A stretch of DNA of 64,000 nucleotides, taken from the NCBI GenBank assembly GCA_027449865.1, contig DAIDKV010000046.1, positions 24,126 to 88,125 on the forward strand, read 5' to 3'. The DNA comes from Planctomycetales bacterium (GTDB lineage: Bacteria; Planctomycetota; Planctomycetia; Isosphaerales; Isosphaeraceae). Below the pieces are notes generated by a model. The model searched no databases. It worked only from the letters and a program-made list of their open reading frames with translations, and was not told the origin of the DNA. The position numbers and the translations under genes are program-made. This document shows, piece after piece, positions 60,709 through 64,000 of this stretch; the first letter of the stretch is position 1; each line of letters begins with the position of its first letter.

Positions 60709-63700
60709 ATGAGACGTCGGAAAACCTGGTTGAGGACCGTCGCCGTGGCGGTCGGTTTCGCCCTGGCCGCCCCTGGAATTCTGGCCGAGGCGCAGGAGCC
60801 GGGAACGGTCGTCCCTCACAACCAGGACCGGGCGCCGAACCCGCCGCGATCGCCGGCCGAGGCCGCCCGCGCCATGACCCTCCCGCCCGGCTTCCACGCC
60901 GAGGTCGTCGCCGCCGAGCCGGACCTCGTCAACCCCGTCGCCATGACCTTCGACGAACGCGGGCGGATCTGGGTCACCGAGAGCCTCGAATACCCCCGCC
61001 GATCGGCCGGTCCCGGGCGCGATCGCGTCAAAATCATCGACGACACCGATGGCGACGGCAAGGCCGACCGCTTCACCATCTTCGCCGAGGGCCTGAACAT
61101 CCCCTCGGGAATCGCCGTGGGCCACGGCGGAGTCTGGGTCGCCAATTCGCCCGACATCCTCTTCCTGCGCGACATCGACGGCGACGGCCGCGCCGATACG
61201 CGAGAGGTCGTCGCCACGGGCTTCGGGCGATCCGACACCCACGAGCTTCCCAACTCGCTGACCTGGGGCCCCGACGGCTGGCTCTACGGCTGGAACGGCG
61301 TCTTCAATCCCAGCCGGGTCCGCTCAAAAAACGGCCAGACTTATGAATTCACCTGTGCGATCTTTCGAATCCATCCAAGAACGCGGGTCTTCGAGGTCTG
61401 GTGCGAGGGGACGAGCAATCCCTGGGGGATCGCGATCGATCCCGAGGGCTCGTTCTTCGCGAGTGCCTGCGTGATCGATCACCTCTGGCATCTGGTCGAA
61501 ACGGGGTATTACATCCGGCAGGGCGGCCCGTATCCGCCGTTCACGCTCCCCATCGGGTCGATTGTCGATCACCTTCACCAGAAGGCGGCCTACTGCGGAA
61601 TTCACTACTTCGACAGTCCCGCCTATCCCGAGGAGTATCGCGGCCGGCTCTACATGGGGAACATCCACGGCAACGCGGTCAACGTGGATGTTCTCGAGCG
61701 CAACCGATCGACCTACAAGGCGACCGCCGCGCCCGACTTCCTCCAGGCCAACGACGCCTGGTTCATGCCCGTCTCGCAGAAGACCGGTCCGGATGGATGC
61801 CTCTACATTCTCGACTGGTACGATCAATATCACTGCTACCAGGACGCCAACCGCGACCCGGCCGGAATCGACCGCCTCAAGGGCCGGCTCTATCGGATCC
61901 GGTACGAGGAAACCCCCCGACGGGCCGGCTTCGACCTCGCCCGATCGTCGGACGAGTCATTGATCCGGCTCCTTGGAAGCGCCAACGTCTACGATCGCGA
62001 GATCGCCCAGCGCCTTCTGACCGAGCGCGCGACCCCCGCCCTCCGCGGCCGGCTCGCCAAGCTGGTGATGGACGAGACGGTGGATCGGAAGGCCCGAATG
62101 CAGGGACTCTGGGCGCTGATCGGATCGGGGCCGCTCAACCCGGGCTTCCACGCGAAGTTGCTGGAGCACGACGACGCCACCTTCCGCGCCTGGGGTGTGC
62201 GCGCGGCCGGAAACATGGGCGGCGTTTCGTCGTCGATCCGATCCCGGCTCGCCGAGATGACCCGCGACCCGAGCCCCGACGTCCGGCTTCAGGTGGTCAT
62301 CGCGGCGCGGAAGGTCTGGGGCGAGGATCGACTCCCGATCCTGCTCGACGCGCTCCAGTACAGTGCGAACGATCCGTTGATCCCCGCGATCGTCTGGCCG
62401 AGCCTGCATCCGATGCTGGCCGATCGCCAGGCCGAGATCATCCAGTGGCTCGACCAGACCGGCGGTCGCGACACCGGCCTCGAGCGGCTGGCGCCCTCGG
62501 CCATCGATCGCCTGCTGGCGTCGCCCCGGGCGGATGCTCGATTCATCGCCCGGCTGCTCGAAGCCTGCCTCTGGGGCGACGAGGGCACGGAGGCGCTCGA
62601 TCGACTCACGGAACGATTCGCTCGGGGAGCTCTCTCGCCTCGGCTGAAGAAATCGTTGCACGACGAATTACCCGCCGTGATCCGGCGGAACATCCTCCTC
62701 AAGGACTTCCCGCCTGAGAACGTGTCCGCTTCCCGCGTCTTCCTCGCGTACTGCGGCGATCCGGAGGGTCTGAATTTTGCGAAAAGCACCGCCCAGAACC
62801 CATCGCCTCGCGACGATCGGGCCACGCGCGAGGAGATCCGCATCCGCGCTTTCCGGGCCGTTCTTGACCGAGACCCCAACGACGCCCTTCTCTCAATCGC
62901 GCCCGGCATCCTCCGAGAGGACGACTCGGCCAGCTCTTCGGACTTCCGGGGCGACGTGATGGAAGCCCTCGGCCGGCGCGACGATCCCAGGATCGCGCAG
63001 GTCTTGCTGGAATCGTTTCCGAAGCTCGATCCGGGCCTGAAGCTGCTGGCCGTGGAAGTCCTTTCCGGACGACCTGCCTGGACGAAGGCCCTGCTCGCCG
63101 CGATCGCCGAGAAGACGGTTCCCGCCTCGTCGGTGAATGTGAACCAGCTTCGCGAGTGGCAGCGAAGCTCGGATCGCGAGATCGCCGCGAGGGTCAAGGC
63201 GATCTGGGGGAGCATCCGCGAGGACCGCGACCCCGGACGCGATCGGATCGTCCGGCAGATGAAGGCGATGATCCGCCGGACGCCCGGCGATCCGATGGCC
63301 GGGAAGGCCGTTTTCGAGAAGCTCTGCGCCCAGTGCCACCAGATCCATGGCGCTGGTCAGGACGTCGGGCCCGATTTGACCTCCAACGGCCGGAACGACT
63401 TCGATCAGCTTGTCTCGAACGTCTTCGACCCGAGCCTGGTGATCGGTCCCGGCTACCAGGCGACAACGATCGCGACCGACGACGGCCGGATCCTGACCGG
63501 CCTGCTCGCGGAATCGGGCGCGGATCGGGTCGTCCTTCGGACCCAGGGAGGCCGTCGCGAGACCATCCCGCGCGACCGGATCGAGCAGATGAAAACGGGC
63601 CAGGTCTCGCTGATGCCCGAGGGGATCGAAAAGCAACTTACTCCGCGCGAGATTGCGGATTTGTTTGCGTTCCTCTCCCTCGACCGGCCGCCCACCGACC

Positions 63701-63753
63701 CGGCCGCTCGATCGCTCCCCGGCTCGGGGCCGATCCGTCGCGGCCCGAAGTGA
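60709..63753 (+). CDS. PVC-type secreted dehydrogenase-like protein with a CxxCH haem domain
   Basis: The 1014-residue protein has a signal peptide (RTVAVAVGFALAAPGILAEAQ), a beta-propeller glucose/sorbosone-dehydrogenase-like domain (about 50-400; FHAEVVAAEPDLVNPVAMTFD, NPWGIAIDPEGSFFAS), a HEAT-like helical region (about 410-830) and a C-terminal haem domain with LCAQCHQIHG (CxxCH at 873-877) and GPDLTSNGRNDFDQLVSNVFDPS. This is the planctomycete membrane-bound dehydrogenase / haem-binding architecture. A Met ligand could be in SLMPEG near the end. Likely exported electron-transfer enzyme acting on a sugar or alcohol. REP-like repeats follow the stop. Confidence 0.93.
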   Translation: MRRRKTWLRTVAVAVGFALAAPGILAEAQEPGTVVPHNQDRAPNPPRSPAEAARAMTLPPGFHAEVVAAEPDLVNPVAMTFDERGRIWVTESLEYPRRSAGPGRDRVKIIDDTDGDGKADRFTIFAEGLNIPSGIAVGHGGVWVANSPDILFLRDIDGDGRADTREVVATGFGRSDTHELPNSLTWGPDGWLYGWNGVFNPSRVRSKNGQTYEFTCAIFRIHPRTRVFEVWCEGTSNPWGIAIDPEGSFFASACVIDHLWHLVETGYYIRQGGPYPPFTLPIGSIVDHLHQKAAYCGIHYFDSPAYPEEYRGRLYMGNIHGNAVNVDVLERNRSTYKATAAPDFLQANDAWFMPVSQKTGPDGCLYILDWYDQYHCYQDANRDPAGIDRLKGRLYRIRYEETPRRAGFDLARSSDESLIRLLGSANVYDREIAQRLLTERATPALRGRLAKLVMDETVDRKARMQGLWALIGSGPLNPGFHAKLLEHDDATFRAWGVRAAGNMGGVSSSIRSRLAEMTRDPSPDVRLQVVIAARKVWGEDRLPILLDALQYSANDPLIPAIVWPSLHPMLADRQAEIIQWLDQTGGRDTGLERLAPSAIDRLLASPRADARFIARLLEACLWGDEGTEALDRLTERFARGALSPRLKKSLHDELPAVIRRNILLKDFPPENVSASRVFLAYCGDPEGLNFAKSTAQNPSPRDDRATREEIRIRAFRAVLDRDPNDALLSIAPGILREDDSASSSDFRGDVMEALGRRDDPRIAQVLLESFPKLDPGLKLLAVEVLSGRPAWTKALLAAIAEKTVPASSVNVNQLREWQRSSDREIAARVKAIWGSIREDRDPGRDRIVRQMKAMIRRTPGDPMAGKAVFEKLCAQCHQIHGAGQDVGPDLTSNGRNDFDQLVSNVFDPSLVIGPGYQATTIATDDGRILTGLLAESGADRVVLRTQGGRRETIPRDRIEQMKTGQVSLMPEGIEKQLTPREIADLFAFLSLDRPPTDPAARSLPGSGPIRRGPK

Positions 63754-63774
63754 GCCCGCGAGTCGGAGAACGTT

Positions 63775-64000
63775 GGAGCCCCCTCCTACTGGGGCAAATC
63801 CGGAATGCGGATGCCGATGCGACTTTGTAGGAGCTGGCTCCAGCCGGCGATCTTCGCGACCCCTTCGGCTTCGTCCGGATCGGGAGCTGGAGCCCCCTCC
63901 TACTGGGGCAAATCCGGAACGCGGATGCACATGAGACTTTGTAGGAGCGGGCTCCAGCCGGCGATCTTCGCGACCCCTTCGGCTTCGTCCGGATCAGGAG
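63775..64000. repeat. REP/BIME-like tandem repeat, 114-base unit
   Basis: Two nearly identical copies: 63775-63888 and 63889-64000 (last two bases of the unit cut by the window edge). Each unit holds GGAGCCCCCTCCTAC and, 37 bases later, its near-complement GTAGGAGCNGGCTCC (63827-63841 and 63941-63955; one or two mismatches), followed by AGCCGGCGATC. The GTAG head next to a palindrome is the form recognised by RAYT (REP-associated tyrosine) transposases. No transposase gene is in the window; the array continues to the right. Confidence 0.8.

Noticed and set aside
63775..64000. CRISPR array
   Set aside because: The unit is 114 bases and repeats throughout with no unique spacers; it fits a REP/BIME pattern.

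Overview
The window reads as a chromosomal segment of a high-GC planctomycete, most likely of the Isosphaeraceae type. The lineage signs are a DUF1559 protein, a 1014-residue PVC-type CxxCH cytochrome, a large FG-GAP/VCBS protein, a secreted repeat protein with an LEPR-xLL-like leader (LLEGRCLLS), Tat-exported Gfo/Idh/MocA and ApbE proteins, and frequent GTG/TTG starts. The lineage is an inference from gene content; no rRNA, tRNA or CRISPR array was recognised.

Layout. 1-9.6 kb: the 3' end of an unknown gene; a minus-strand set with a divergent isocitrate/isopropylmalate dehydrogenase-like enzyme, a small membrane protein and an APC permease fused to two universal-stress domains; then plus-strand genes for a coiled-coil protein, a diacylglycerol-kinase-like lipid kinase, KdsA and a large lipoprotein. 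9.6-19.1 kb is a stress and signalling island: BON protein and CsrA, a four-gene overlapping operon (globin-coupled histidine kinase, double receiver, receiver-kinase, receiver-ANTAR), a double universal stress protein, Hsp20, an 86-residue protein and a large catalase. Three copies of one RNA element (sigma70-type promoter, GGCTA motif, GC-rich terminator) lie upstream of the BON, Hsp20 and 86-residue genes.

19.1-34.6 kb: a secreted D-aminoacylase-like hydrolase, four Tad-type (TadE/TadG) proteins including two diverged TadG paralogues, an MMPL/RND exporter, RecQ, HemG and HemE, a LOG-family protein and an unknown helical protein. 34.6-39.9 kb is a minus-strand signalling operon: an ABM-fold protein, a cobalamin-binding protein with the CarH-type Wx9EH motif, a histidine kinase, a response regulator and a double-domain KaiC ATPase. 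No KaiA or KaiB is present. This is the best candidate for an undescribed system: a possible B12 light-input relay into KaiC.

40-64 kb: an Ig-like/autotransporter-like surface protein, an ATC-hydrolase-like enzyme, membrane proteins, ApbE, a DoxX-like protein, a Gfo/Idh/MocA oxidoreductase, a retropepsin-like protease pair, a CNNM/CorC-type protein, a membrane protein plus winged-helix regulator behind a perfect inverted repeat, DUF1559 and FG-GAP proteins, an aldo/keto reductase, an SDR, an FMN split-barrel protein, a hybrid histidine kinase with an ethylene-receptor (ETR1-like) sensor, the PVC cytochrome, and REP-like repeats running off the right edge.
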